A stretch of 64,000 nt of DNA, taken from positions 1 through 64,000 of the forward strand of contig JALDNG010000400.1 of the NCBI GenBank assembly GCA_024349245.1, written 5' to 3'. This DNA comes from Neodontobutis hainanensis. Its lineage: Eukaryota; Chordata; Actinopteri; Gobiiformes; Odontobutidae. Shown in pieces: positions 1-15,000 of this stretch. Under the pieces are notes generated by a model. The model was given only the letters and a program-made list of their open reading frames with translations. It had not been told where the DNA came from and did not search any database. The position numbers and the translations under genes are program-made. Position 1 is the stretch's first letter, and every line of letters begins with the position of its first letter.

Positions 1-3000
1 CTCTGGTGTATGAATGTGTGTGAATGTTGCACTGGTGTTAGAATGTGTATGATTGTTGCTCTGGTGTATGAATGTGTGTGAATGTTGCTCTGGTCTATGA
101 ATGTGTGTGAATGTTGCACTGGTGTATGAATGTTGCTCTGGTGTATGAATGTTGCTCTGGCTGGTGTATAAATGTGTGTGAATGTTGCACTGGTGTATGA
201 ATGTGTGTGAATGTTGGTCTGGTGTATGAACGTGTGAGAGTGTGCACTGGTGTAAGAATGTGTGAATGTTGCACTGGTGTATGAATGTGTGAATGTTGCA
301 CTGGTGAATGAATGTGTGAGAATGTTATTCTGGTGTATGAATGTGTGAATGTTGCACTGGTGTATGAATGTGTGAGAATGTTGCACTGGTGTATGAATGT
401 TGCTCTGGTGTATGAATGTGTATGAATGTTGCTCTGGTGTATGAATGTTGTTAGAATGTGTATGAATGTTGCTCTGGTGTATGAATGTGTGAATGTTGCT
501 CTGGTCTATGAATGTGTGTGAATGTTGCACTGGTGTATGAATGTGTGTGAATGTTGCACTGGTGTATGAATGTTGCTCTGGTGTAACGTGTGAATGTTGC
601 ACTGGTGGTGTATAAACGTGTATGAATGTTGCTCTGGTGTATGAATGTGTGAATGTTGCACTGGTGTATGAATGTGTGAATGTTGCCTGGTGTATGAATG
701 TGTGTGAATGTTGCACTGGTGTATGAATGTGAATGTTGCTCTGGTGTATGAATGTAGAATGTTGCCTGGTGTATGAACGTGTGAGAATGTTGCTCTGGTG
801 TATGAATGTGAGAATGTGCACTGGTGTATGAATGTGTGAATGTTGCACTGGTGTATGAATGTGTGAGAATGTGCACTGGTGTATGAACTGTGAATGTTGC
901 ACTGGTGTATGAATGTGTGAGAATGTTGCTCTGGTGTATGAATGTGTGGAATGTTGCTCTAGAATGTTGCTCTGGTGTATGAATAACGTTGCCTGGTGTA
1001 TGAATGTGTGTGAATGTTGCTGGTGTGTATGAATGTGTGAGAATGTTGCTCTGGTGTATGAATGTGTGAATGTTGCACTGGTGTATGAATGTGTGTGAAT
1101 GTTGCTCTGGTGTATGAATGTGTGTGAATGTTGCACTGGTGTATGAATGTTGCTCTGGTGTATGAATGTGTATGAATGTTGCTCTGGTGTATGAATGTGT
1201 GAATGTTGCTCTGGTGTATGAATGTGTGAATGTTGCACTGGTGTATGAATGTGTGTGAATGTTGCACTGGTGTATTAATGTGTGAATGTTTTGTATGAAT
1301 GTGTGTGAATGTTGCACTGTGTATGAACGTATGAATGTTGCTGTGGTGTATGAATGTGTGAATGTTGCTCTGGTGTATGAATGTGTGTGAATGTTGCACT
1401 GGTGTATGAATGTGTGAATGTTGCTCTGGTGTATGAATGTGTGAATGTTGCACTGGTGTATGAATGTGTGAATGTTGCTCTGGTGTATGAATGTGTGAAT
1501 GTTGCACTGGTGTATGAATGTGTGTGAATGTTGCACTGGTGTATAAATGTGTGTGAATGTTGCACTGGTGTATGAATGTGTGAATGTTGCACTGGTGTAT
1601 GAATGTGTGTCAATGTTGCTGTGGTGTATGAATGTGTGAATGTTGCTCTGGTGTATGAATGTGTGTCAATGTTGCTCTGGTGTATGACTGTATGTGAATG
1701 TTGCACTGGTGTATGAATGTGTGAATGTTGCTCTGGTGTATGACTGTGTGTGAATGTTGCTCTGGTGTATGAATGTGTGTCAATGTTGCTCTGGTGTATG
1801 AATGTGTGAATTTTGCACTGGTGTATAAATGTGTGTGAATGTTGCACTGGTGTATGAATGTGTGAATGTTGCTCTGGTGTATGAATGTGTGAGAATGTTG
1901 CTCTGGTGTATGAATGTGTGAATGTTGCTCTGGTGTATGAATGTTGCTCTGGTGTATGAATGTGTGAGAATGTTGCACTGGTGTATGAATGTGTGAATGT
2001 TGCACTGGTGTATGAATGTGTGTGAATGTTGCTCTGGTGTATGAATGTGTGAATGTTGCACTGGTGTATGAATGTGTGTGAATGTTGCACTGGTGTATGA
2101 ATGTGTGAATGTTGCTCTGGTGTATGAATGTGTGTGAATGTTGCACTCGAATGTTGCACTGGTGTATGAATGTGTGAGAATGTTGCACTGGTGTATGAAT
2201 GTGTGAATGTTGCACTGGTGTATGAATGTGTGAATGTTGCTCTGGTGTATGAATGTGTGAGAATGTTGCACTGGTGTATGAATGTGTGAATGTTGCTCTG
2301 GTGTATGAATGTGTGTGAATGTTGCTCTGGTGTATGAACGTGTGTGAATGTTGCTCTGGTATATGAATGTGTGTGAATGTTGCACTGGTGTATGAATGTG
2401 TATGATGTTGCTCTGGTGTATGAATGTGTGTGTGAATGTTGCACTGGTGTATGAATGTGTGTGAATGTTGCACTGGTGTATGAATGTTGTGAATGCTGCA
2501 CTGTATGAATGTTGCTGTGGCTGGTGTATGAATGTGTATGAATGTTGCACTGGTGTATGAACGTGTGTGAATGTTGCTCTGGTGTATGAATGTGTGTGAA
2601 TGTTGCTCTGGTGTGTATGAATGTGTGTGAATGTTGCACTGGTGTATGAATGTTGCCTGGTGTATGAATGTGTATGAATGTTGCTCGGTGTATGAATGTG
2701 TGAATGTTGCTCTGGTGTATGAATGTGTGAATGTTGCACTGTGGTGTATGATGTGAATGTTGCACTGGTGTATGAATGTGTGTGAATGTTGCTCTGGTGT
2801 ATGAATGTGTATGAATGTTGCTCTGGTGTATGAATGTGTGAATGTTGCTCTGGTGTATGAACGTGTGTGAATGTTGCACTGGTGTATGAATGTGAATGTT
2901 GCTCTGGTGTATGAATGTGGTGTGAATGTTGGAATGTATGAACGTGTGTGAATGTTGCTCTGGTGTATGAATGTGTGTGAATGTTGCTCTGGTGTATGAA

Positions 3001-6000
3001 TGTGTGTGAATGTTGCTCTGGTGTATGAATGTGTGTGAATGTTGCACTGGTGTATGAATGTGTGAATGTTGCTCTGGTGTATGTGTGTGAATGTTGCACT
3101 GGTGTATGAATGTGTGAATGTTGCTCTGGTGTATGAATGTGTGAATGTTGCACTGGTGTATAAATGTGTGTGAATGTTGCACTGGTGTATGAATGTGTGA
3201 ATGTTGCACTGGTGTATGAATGTGTGAATGTTGCTCTGGTGTATGAATGTGTGTGAATGTTGCTCTGGTGTATGAATGTGTGTGAATGTTGCACTGGTGT
3301 ATGAATGTGTGTGAATGTTGCTCTGGTGTATGAATGTGTGCACTGGTGTATGAAGTGTGTGAATGTTGCTCTGGTGTATGAATGTGTGAATGTTGCTCTG
3401 GTGTATGAATGTGTGAATGTTGCACTGGTGTATGAATGTGTGTGAATGTTGCACTGGTGTATGAATGTGTGAGAATGTTGCTCTGGTGTATGAATGTGTG
3501 AATGTTGCTCTGGTGTATGAATGTGTGAATGTTGCTCTGGTGTATGAATGTGTGAGAATGTTGCACTGGTGTATGAATGTGTGAATGTTGCTCTGGTGTA
3601 TGAATGTGTGAATGTTGCTCTGGTGTATGAATGTGTGTGAATGTTGCACTGGTGTATGAATGTGTGTGAATGTTGCACTGATGTATGAAAGTGTGAATGT
3701 TGCTCTGGTGTATGAATGTGTGAATGTTGCTCTGGTGTATGAATGTGTGAATGTTGCACTGGTGTATGAATGTGTGTGAATGTTGCACTGGTGTATGAAT
3801 GTGTGAATGTTGCACTGGTGTATGAATGTGTGTGAATGTTGCTCTGGTGTATGAATGTTGCACTGGTGTATGAATGTGTGTGAATGTTGCTCTGGTCTAT
3901 GAATGTGTGTGAATGTTGCACTGGTGTATGAATGTGTGAATGTTGCACTGGTGTATGAATGTGTGAATGTTGCTCTGGTGTATGAATGTGTGTGAATGTT
4001 GCTCTGGTGTATGAATGTGTGAATGTTGCTCTGGTGTATGAATGTGTGAATGTTGCACTGATGTATGAAAGTGTGAATGTTGCTCTGGTGTATGAATGTG
4101 TGTGAATGTTGCACTGGTGTATGAATGTGTGTGAATGTTGCACTGGTGTATGAATGTGTGAATGTTGCACTGGTGTATGAATGTGTGTGAATGTTGCACT
4201 GGTGTATAAATGTGTGTGAATGTTGCACTGGTGTATGAATGTGTGTGAATGTTGCACTGGTGTAGAATGTTGCTCTGGTGTATGAATGTGTGTGTGAATG
4301 TTGCACTGGTGTATGAATGTGAATGTTGCTGTGGTGTATGAATGTGTGAATGTTGCTCTGGTGTATGAATGTGTGAATGTTGCACTGGTGTATGAATGTG
4401 TGAATGTTGCTGGTGTATGAATGTGTGTGAATGTTGCACTGGTGTATGAATGTGTGCTTGCACTGGTGTATGAATGTGTGTGAATGTTGCTCTGGTGTAT
4501 GAATGTGTGAATGTTGCTCTGGTGTATGAATGTGTGTGAATGTTGCTCTGGTGTATGAATGTGTGTAGAATGTTGCACTGGTGTATGAATGTGTGAATGT
4601 TGCACTGGTGTATGAATGTGTGTGAATGTTGCTCTGGTGTATGAATGTGTGAGAATGTTGCACTGGTGTATGAATGTGTAGAATGTTGCACTGGTGTATG
4701 AATGTGTGTGAATGTTGCACTGGTGTATGAATGTGTGTGAATGTTGCACTGGTGTATGAATGTGTGAATGTTGCTCTGGTGTATGAATGTGTGAATGTTG
4801 CACTGGTGTATGAATGTGTGAATGTTGCACTGGTGTATGAATGTGTGTGAATGTTGCACTGGTGTATGAATGTGTGAATGTTGCTCTGGTGTATGAATGT
4901 GTGTGAATGTTGCTCTGGTGTATGAATGTGTGAATGTTGCTCTGGTTTATGAATTTGTTTGAATGTTGCTCTGGTGTATGAATGTGTGTCAATGTTGCTC
5001 TGGTGTATGAATGTTGCACTGGTGTATGAATGTTGCACTGGTGTATGAATGTGTGAGAATGTTGCTCTGGTGTATGAATGTGTAAGAATGTTGCATTGGT
5101 GTATGAATGTGTGTGAATGTTGCTCTGGTGTATGAATGTGTGAGAATGTTGCTCTGGTGTATGAATGTGTGTGAATGTTGCACTGATGTATGAAAGTGTG
5201 AATGTTGCTCTGGTGTATGAATGTGTGAATGTTGCTCTGGTGTATGAATGTGTGACTGGTGTATGAATGTGAATGTTGCTCTGGTGTATGAATGTGTGAG
5301 AATGTTGCACTGGTGTATGAATGTGTGTGAATGTTGCACTGGTGTATGAATATGTGTGAATGTTGCACTGGTGTATGAATGTGTGAGAATGTTGCACTGG
5401 TGTATGAATGTGTGAATGTTGCCTGGTGTATGAATGTGTGAATGTTGCTCTGTGTGTATGAATGTGTGAATGTTGCTCTGGTGTATGAATGTGTGAATGT
5501 TGCACTGGTGTATGAATGTGTGAATGTTGCACTGGTGTATGAATGTGTGAATGTTGCTCTGGTGTATGAATGTGTGAATGTTGCACTGGTGTATGAATGT
5601 GTGTGAATGTTGCACTGGTGTATGAATGTGTGTGAATGTTGCACTGGTGTATGAATGTGTGAATGTTGCTCTGGTGTATGAATGTGTGTAATGTTACTCT
5701 GGTGTATGAATGTGTGTGAATGTTGCACTGGTGTATGAATGTGTGAATGTTGCTCTGGTGTATGAATGTGTGTGAATGTTGCTCTGGTGTATGAATGTGT
5801 GAATGTTGCTCTGGTGTATGAATGTGTGAATGTTGCACTGGTGTATGAATGTGTGTGAATGTTGCACTGGTGTATGAATGTGTGTGAATGTTGCTCTGGT
5901 GTATGAATGTGTGTGAATGTTGCTCTGGTGTATGAATGTGTGTGAATGTTGCTCTGGTGTATGAATGTGTGTGAATGTTGCTCTGGTGTATGAATGTGTG

Positions 6001-9000
6001 TGAATGTTGCTCTGGTGTATGAATGTGTGAATGTTGCAGTGGTGTATGAATGTGTGTGAATGTTGCTCTGGTGTATGAATGTGTGAATGTTGCACTGGTG
6101 TATGAATGTGTGTGAATGTTGAACTGGTGTATGAATGTGTGAATGATGCACTGGAGAATGAATGTGTGAATGTTGCACTGGTGTATAAATGTGTGTGAAT
6201 GTTGCTCTGGTGTATGAATGTGTGAGAATGTTGCACTGGTGTATAAATGTGTGTGAATGTTGCTCTGGTGTATGAATGTGTGAATGTTGCACTGGTGTAT
6301 GAATGTGTGAATGTTGCTCTGGTGTATGAATGTGTGAATGTTGCACTGGTATGAATGTGTGAATGTTGCACTGGTGTATGAATGTGTGTGAATGTTGCAC
6401 TGGTGTATGAATGTGTGAATGTTGCACTGGTGTATGAATGTGTGAATGTTGCCTGGTGTATGAATGTGTGAATGTTGCTCTGGTGTATGAATGTGTGAAT
6501 GTTGCTCTGGTGTATGAATGTGTGTGAATGTTGCACTGGTGTATGAATGTGTGTGAATGTTGCACTGGTGTATGAATGTGTGTGAATGTTGCTCTGGTGT
6601 ATGAATGTGTGAATGTTGCTCTGGTGTATGAATGAAGTGTGAATGTTGCTCTGGTGTATGAATGTGTGAATGTTGCTCTGGTGTATGAAGTGTGTGAATG
6701 TTGCTCTGGTGTATGAATGTGTGTGAATGTTGCTCTGGTGTATGAATGTGTGAATGTTGCACTGGTGTATGAATGTGAATGTTGCTCTGGTGTATGAATG
6801 TGTGATGTTGCACTGGTGTATGAATGTGTGAATGTTGCACTGGTGTATGAATGTGTGTGAATGTTGCTCTGGTGTATGAATGTGTGTGAATGTTGCTCTG
6901 GTGTATGAATGTGTGAATGTTGCTCTGGTGTATGAAGTGAATGTTGCACTGGTGTATGAATTGTGTGAATGTTGCACTGGTGTATGAATGTGTGAATGTT
7001 GCTCTGGTGTATGAATGTGTGAATGTTGCACTGGTGTATGAATGTGTGTGAATGTTGCACTGGTGTATGAATGTGTGAATGTTGCTCTGGTGTATGAATG
7101 TGTGTGAATGTTGCACTGGTGTATGAATGTGTGAATGTTGCACTGGTGTATGAATGTGTGTGAATGTTGCACTGGTGTATGAATGTGTGTGAATGTTGCA
7201 CTGGTGTATAAATGTGTGTGAATGTTGCACTGGTGTATGAATGTGTGAATGTTGCACTGGTGTATAAATGTGTGTGAATGTTGCACTGGTGTATGAATGT
7301 GTGAATGTTGCTCTGGTGTATGAATGTGTGAGATGTTGCACTGTGTATGAATGTGTGAATGTTGCACTGGTGTATGAATGTGTGTGAATGTTGCACTGGT
7401 GTATGAATGTGTGAATGTTGCTCTGGTGTATGAATGTGTGTGAATGTTGCACTGGTGTATGAATGTGTGTGAATGTTGCTCTGGTGTATGAATGTGTGAA
7501 TGTTGCTCTGGTGTATGAATGTGTGTGAATGTTGCACTGGTGTATGAATGTGTGAATGTTGCACTGGTGTATGAATGTGTGAATGTTGCTCTGGTGTATG
7601 AATGTGTGAATGTTGCTCTGGTGTATGAATGTGTGAATGTTGCACTGGTGTATGAATGTGTGAATGTTGCACTGGTGTATGAATGTGTGAATGTTGCTGG
7701 TGTATGAATGTTGCTCTGGTGTATGAATGTGTGTGAATGTTGCTCAGGTGTATGAATGTGTCATTGTTGCTCTGGTGTATGAATGTGTGAGAATGTTGCT
7801 CTGGTGTATGAATGTGTGTGAATGTTGCACTGGTGTATAAATGTGTGTGAATGTTGCACTGGTGTATGAATGTGTGAATGTTGCACTGGTGTATAAATGT
7901 GTGTGAATGTTGCACTGGTGTATGAAAGTGTGAATGTTGCTGTGGTGTATGAATGTGTGAATGTTGCTCTGGTGTATCAATGTGTGAGAATGTTGCACTG
8001 GTGTATGAATGTGTGAATGTTGCTCTGGTGTATGAATGTGTGAAAATGTTGCACTGTAGGATGTGTGTGTGAATGTTGCTCTGGTGTATGAATGTGTGTG
8101 AATGTTAATGTGTGTGAATGTTGCTCTGGTGTATGAATGTGTGAAAATGTTGCACTGGTGTATGAATGTGTGACTGTTGCTCTGGTGTATGAATGTGTGA
8201 ATGTTGCTCTGGTGTATGAATGTGTGAATGTTGCTCTGGTGTATGAATGTGTGTGAATGTTGCTCTGGTGTATGAATGTGTGAATGTTGCACTGGTGTAT
8301 GAATGTGTGAATGTTGCACTGGTGTATAAATGTGTGAATGTTGCTCTGGTGTATGAATGTGAATGTTGCACTGGTATATGAACGTGTGTGAATGTTGCAC
8401 TGGTGTATGAATGTGAATGTTGCACTGGTGTATAAATGTGTGAATGTTGCTCTAATGTATGAATGTGTGAATGTTGCACTGGTGTATATGAATGTGTGAG
8501 AATGTTGCTGGTGTATGAATGTGTGAGAATGTTGCTCTGGTGTATGAATGTGTGTGAATGTTACTCTGGTGTATGAACGTGAGAATGTTTCTCTGGTGTA
8601 TGAATGTGTGTCAATGTTGCTCTGGTGTATGAATGTGAGTGAATGTTGCTCTGGTGTATGAACGTGTGTCAATGTTGCTCTGGTGTATGAACGTGTGTGA
8701 ATGTTGCTCTGGTGTATGAATGTGTGTGAATGTTGCTCTGGTGTATGAATGTGTGTGAATGTTGCTCTGGTGTATGAATGTGTGAATGTTGCTCTGGTGT
8801 ATGAATGTGTGTGAATGTTGCTCTGGTGTATGAATGTGTGAATGTTGCACTGGTGTATGAATGTGTGTGAATGTTGCACTGGTGTATGAATGTGTGTGAA
8901 TGTTGCACTGGTGTATAAATGTGTGAATGTTGCACTGGTGTATGAATGTGTGAGAATATTGCTCTGGTCTATGACTGTGTGTGAATGTTGCACTGGTGTA

Positions 9001-12000
9001 TGAACGTGTGAGAATGTTGCTCTGGTGTATGAATGTGTATGAATGTTGCTCTGGTGTATGAATGTGTGTGAATGTTGCACTGGTGTTAGAATGTGTATGA
9101 TTGTTGCACTGGTGAATGAATGTGTGTGAATGTTGCTTTGGTCTATGAATGTGTGTGAATGTTGCACTGGTGTATGAATGTGTGATCTGTTGCTGGTGTA
9201 TAAATGTGTTGAATGTTGCACTGGTGTATGAATGTGTGTGTGAATGTTGCACTGGTGTATGAATGTGTGTGAATGTTGCTCTGGTCTATGAAAGTGTGTG
9301 AATGTTGCACTGGGGTGTATGAATGTGTGAATGTTGCTCTGGTGTATGAATGTGTGAGAATGTTGCACTGGTGTATGAATGTGTGTGAATGTTGCACTGG
9401 TGTATGAATGTGTGTGAATGTTGCACTGGTGTATGAATGTGTGAATGTTGCTCTGGTGTATGAATGTGTGTGAATGTTGCACTGGTGTATGAATGTGTGT
9501 GAATGTTGCTCTGGTGTATGAATGTGTGAATGTTGCACTGGTGTATGAATGTGTGTGAATGTTTGTGTGAATGTTGCACTGGTGTATAAATGTGTGTGAA
9601 TGTTGCACTGGTGTATGAATGTGTGAATGTTGCACTGGTGTATGAATGTGTGAATGTTGCACTGGTGTATGAATGTGTGTGAATGTTGCACTGGTGTATA
9701 AATGTGTGAATGTTGCACTGGTGTATAAATGTGTGAAAATGTTGCACTGGTGTATGAAGATGTGTGAATGTTGCACTGGTGTATGAATGTGTGAATGTTG
9801 CTCTGATGTATGAATGTGTGTGAATGTTGCACTGGTGTATGAATGTGTGTGAATGTTGCACTGGTGTATGAATGTGTGAATGTTGCACTGGTGTATGAAT
9901 GTGTGTGAATGTTGCACTGGTGTATGAAAGTGTGAATGTTGCACTGGTGTATGAATGTGTGTGAATGTTGCTCTGGTGTATGAATAAATGTGTGAATGTG
10001 TGAATGTTGCACTGGTGTATAAATGTGTGTGAATGTTGAACTGGTGTATGAATGTGTGAATGTTGCTCTGGTGTATGAATGTGTGTGAATGTTGCTCTGG
10101 TGTATGAATGTGTGTGAATGTTGCACTGGTGTATGAATGTGTGAATGTTGCACTGGTGTATGAATGTGTGTGAATGTTGCACTGGTGTATGAACGTGTGT
10201 GAATGTTGCACTGGTGTATGAATGTGTGTGAATGTTGCTCTGGTGTATGAATGTGTGAATGTTGCATTGGTGTATTAATGTGTGTGAATGTTGCACTGGT
10301 CTATGAATGTGTGTGAATGTTGCACTGGTGTATGATTGTGTGTGAATGTTGCTCTGGTGTATGAATGTGTGTGAAAGTTGCTCTGGTGTATCAATGTGTG
10401 TGAATGTTGAACTGGTGTATGAAAGTGTGAATGTTGCTCTGGTGTATGAATGTGTGTGAATGTTGCTCTGGTGTATAAATGTGTGAATGTTACTCTTGTG
10501 TATGAATGTGTGAATGTTGCACTGGTGTATGAATGTGTGTGAATGTTGAACTGGTGTATAAATGTGTGTGAATGTTGCTCTGGTGTATGAATGTGTGTGA
10601 ATGTTGCTCTGGTGTATGAATGTGTGTGAATGTTGCACTGGTCTATGAATGTGTGAATGTTGCACTGGTGTATGAATGTGTGTGAATGTTGCACTGGTGT
10701 ATGAACGTGTGAATGTTGCACTGCTGTATAAATGTGTGAATGTTGCTCTGATGTATGAATGTGTGAAAGTTGCATTGGTATATTAATGTGTGTGAATGTT
10801 GCACTGGTATATGAATATGTGAATGTTGCACTGGTGTATAAATGTGTGAATGTTGCTCTGATGTATGAATGTGTGTGAAAGTTGCTCTGGTGTATCAATG
10901 TGTGTGAATGTTGAACTGGTGTATGAAAGTGTGAATGTTGCTCTGGTGTATGAATGTGTGTGAATGTTGCTCTGGTGTATGAATGTGTGAATGTTGCTCT
11001 GGTATGAATGTGTGAATGTTGCACTGGTGTATGAATGTGTGTGAATGTTGAACTGGTGTATAAATGTGTGTGAATGTTGCTCTGGTGTATGAATGTGTGT
11101 GAATGTTGCTCTGGTGTATGAATGTGTGTGAATGTTGCACTGGTCTATGAATGTGTGAATGTTGCACTGGTGTATGAATGTGTGTGAATGTTGCACTGGT
11201 GTATGAACGTGTGTGAATGTTGCACTGGTCTATGAATGTGTGAATGTTGCTCTGATGTATGAATGTGTGAAAGTTGCATTGGTATATTAATGTGTGTGAA
11301 TGTTGCACTGGTGTATGAATGTGTGAATGTTGCACTGGTGTATGAATGTGTGAATGTTGCACTGGTGTATGAATGTGTGAATGTTGCACTGGTGTATAAA
11401 TGTGTGTGAATGTTGCACTGGTGTATGAATGTGTGAATGTTGCTCTGGTGTATGAATGTGTGTGAATGTTGCTCTGGTGTATAAATGTGTGAATGTTACT
11501 CTTGTGTATGAATGTGTGAATGTTGCACTGGTGTATGAATGTGTGTGAATGTTGAACTGGTGTATAAATGTGTGTGAATGTTGCTCTGGTGTATGAATGT
11601 GTGTGAATGTTGCTCTGGTGTATGAATGTGTGTGAATGTTGCACTGGTCTATGAATGTGTGAATGTTGCTCTGGTGTATGAATGTGAGTGAATGTTGCTC
11701 TGCTGTACGAATGTGTAAATGTTGCAGTGGTGTATGAATGTGTGAATGTTACTCTGGTGTATGAATGTGTGAATGTTGCACTGGTGTATGAATGTGTGTG
11801 AATGTTGAACTGGTGTATGTATATGTGTGAATGATGCACTGGAGAATGAATGTGTGAATGTTGCACTGGTGTATGAATGTTTGAATGTTGGTCTGGTGTA
11901 TGAACGTGTGAGAGTGTGCACTGGTGTATGAATGTGTCTGAATGTTGCACTGCGGTAAGAATGTGTGAATGTTGCACTGGTGTATAAATGTGTGAATGTT
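1..12000 (+). repeat. Array compartment I: near-canonical units
   Basis: Most units here match the consensus apart from the A/T choice at the W position and the 27/29-bp length choice. Long runs of 27-bp units occur, for example 7,519-7,707, which reads as seven 9-codon repeats on the + strand. Scattered one- and two-base indels such as TTGCCTGG (loss of two bases) and GTGTAGAATG are frequent, above all in 1-3,000. Block-specific variants typical of later compartments are almost absent. The boundary near 12 kb is approximate and gradual. Confidence 0.6.
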
Positions 12001-15000
12001 GCTCTGATGTATGAAAGTGTGAAAGTTGCACTGGTCTATGAATGTGTGTGAATGTTGCACTGGTGTATGAATATGTGTGAATGTTGCACTGGTGTATGAA
12101 TGTGTGTGAATGTTGCACTGGTGTATGAATGTTGCTCTGGCTGGTGTATGAATGTGTATGAACGTTGCTCTGGTGTATGAATGTGTGAATGTTGCACTGG
12201 TGTATGAATGTGTGTGAATGTTGCTCTGGTCTATTAATGTGTGTGAATGTTGCACTGGTGTATGAATGTTGCACTGGTGTATGAATGTGTATGAATGTTG
12301 CTCTGGTGTATGAATGTGTGTGAATGTTGCTCTGGTCTATGAATGTGTGTGAATGTTGCACTGGTGTATGAATGTGTGTGAATGTTGCTCTGGTGTATGA
12401 ATGTGTGTGAATGTTGCTCTGGTGTATGAATGTGCTGGTGTATGAAAGTGTGTGAATGTTGCGTTGCACTGGTGTATAAATGTGTGTGATTGTTGCTCTG
12501 ATGTACGAATGTGTGAATGTTGCACTGGTGTATGAACGTGTGAGAATGTTGCTCTGGTGTATGAATGTGTGAATGTTGCTCTGGTCTATAAATGTGTGTG
12601 AATGTTGCTCTGGTGTATGAATGTGTGTGAATGTTGCACTGATGTATGAAAGTGTGAATGTTGCTCTGGTGTATGAATGTGTGTGAATGTTGCTCTGGTG
12701 TATGAACGTGTGTGAATGTTGCACTGGTGTATGAATGTGTGTGAATGTTGCACTGGTGTATAAATGTGTGTGAATGTTGCTCTGGTGTATGAATGTGTGA
12801 ATGTTGCTCTGGTGTATGAACGTGTGTGAATGTTGCACTGGTGTATGAATGTGTGTGAATGTTGCTCTGGTGTATGAATGTGTCAATGTTGCTCTGGTGT
12901 ATAAATGTGTATGAATGTTGCTCTGGTGTATAAATGTGTGAATGTTGCACTGGTGTATGAATGTGTGTGAATGTTGCACTGGTGTATGAATGTGTGTGAA
13001 TGTTGCACTGGTGTATGAACGTGTGTGAATGTTGCACTGGTCTATGAATGTGTGAATGTTGCACTGGTGTATGAATGTGTGTGAATGTTGCACTGGTGTA
13101 TGAATGTGTGAATGTTGCTCTGGTGTATGAATGTGTGTGAATGTTGCTCTGGTGTATGAATGTGTGTGAATGTTGCACTGGTGTATGAATGTGTGTGAAT
13201 GTTGCTCTGGTGTATGAATATGTGTCTGGCTGGTGTATAAATGTGTATGATTGTTTCTCTGGTGTATGAATGTGTGAATGTTGCACTGGTGTATGAATGT
13301 GTGTGAATGTTGCACTGTTGTATGAATGTGTGTGAATGTTGCTCTGGTCTATGAATGTGTGTGAATGTTGCTCTGGTCTATGAATGTGTGTGAATGTTGC
13401 ACTGGTGTATGAATGTTGCTCTGGTGTATGAATGTGTATGAATGTTGCACTGGTGTATGAATGTGTGAATGTTGCTCTGGTGTATGAATGTGTGTGAATG
13501 TTGCACTGGTGTATGAATGTGTGAATGTTGCTCTGGTGTATGAATGTGTGTGAATGTTGCACTGGTGTATGAATGTGTGAATGTTGCACTGGTGTATGAA
13601 TGTGTGAATGTTGCACTGGTGTATGAATGTGTATGAATGTTGCTCTGATGTATGAAAGTGTGAATGTTGCTCTGGTCTATGAATGTTTGTGAATGTTGCT
13701 CTGGTGTATGAATGTGTGAATGTTGCACTGGTTTACGAATGTGTGAATGTTGCTCTGGTGTATGAACGTGTGAGAATGTTGCTCTGGTATATGAATGTGT
13801 ATGAATGTTGCTCTGGTGTATGAATGTGTGTGAATGTTGCACTGGTGTATAAATGTGTGTGAATGTTGCACTGGTGTATGAATGTGTGAATGTTGCACTA
13901 GTGTATGAATTTGTGAGAATGTGCACTGGTGTATGAATCTGTGAATGTTGCACTGGTGTATGAAGTGTGTGAATGTTGCTCTGGTGTATGAATGTGTGTG
14001 AATGTTGCACTGGTGTATGAATGTGTGTGAATGTTGCTCTGGTGTATGAATGTGTGAATGTTGCACTGGTGTATGAATGTGATGAATGTTGCTCTGGTGT
14101 ATGAATGTGTGTGAATGTTGCACTGGTGTATGAATGTGTGTGAATGTTGCTCTGGTGTATGAATGTATGAATGTTGGTATGAATGTGTGAGAATGTTGCT
14201 CTGGTGTATGAATGTGTGAATGTTGCTCTGGTGTATGAACGTGTGTGAATGTTGCTCTGGTGTATGAATGTGTGTGAATGTTGCACTGGTGTATAAATGT
14301 GTGTGAATGTTGCACTGGTGTATGAATGTGTGAATGTTGCACTGGTGTATGAATGTGTGAATGTATCACTGGTGTATGAATGTGTGAATGTTGCACTGGT
14401 GTATAAATGTGTGTGAATGTTGCACTGGTGTATAAATGTGTGTGAATGTTGCACTGGTGTATGAATGTGTGATTGTTGCTCTAATGTATGAATGTGAAAT
14501 GAATGTGTGTGAATGTTGGACTGGTCTATGAATGTGTGTGAATGTTACTCTGGTATATGAATGTGTAAATGTTGCACTGGTGTATGAATGTGTGTGAATG
14601 TTGCTCTGGTGTATGAATGTGTGAATGTTGCTCTGGTGTATGAATGTGTGTGAATGTTGCTCTGGTGTATGAATGTTGCTCTGGTGTATGAATGTGTGTG
14701 AATGTTGCTCTGGTGTATGAATGTGTCAATGTTGCTCTGGTGTATGAATGTGTGAATGTTGCTCTGGTGTATAAATGTGTGACTGTTGCACTGGTGTATG
14801 AATGTGTGTGAATGTTGCACTGGTGTATGAATGTGTGAATGTTGCACTGGTGTATGAATGTGTGTGAATGTTGCACTGCTGTATGAACGTGTGTGAATGT
14901 TGCACTGGTCTATGAATGTGTGAATGTTGCACTGGTGTATGAATGTGTGAATGTTGCACTGGTGTATGAATGTGTGAGAATGTTGCTCTGGTGTATGAAT

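Noticed and set aside
7519..7707. Plus-strand frame with CVNVALVYE repeats (also 16,681-16,872, 20,622-20,831 and others)
   Set aside because: This is the single open + strand frame of consecutive 27-bp units. It closes as soon as a 29-bp unit appears and has no independent coding evidence.
1610..7915. Open frame of 2,101 codons on the minus strand, His/Thr/Ser-rich with 9-residue periodicity
   Set aside because: It begins at GTG, overlaps an 1,890-codon frame in another register, changes repeat text each time a 29-bp unit shifts the frame, and follows from the stop-free reverse complement of the satellite.
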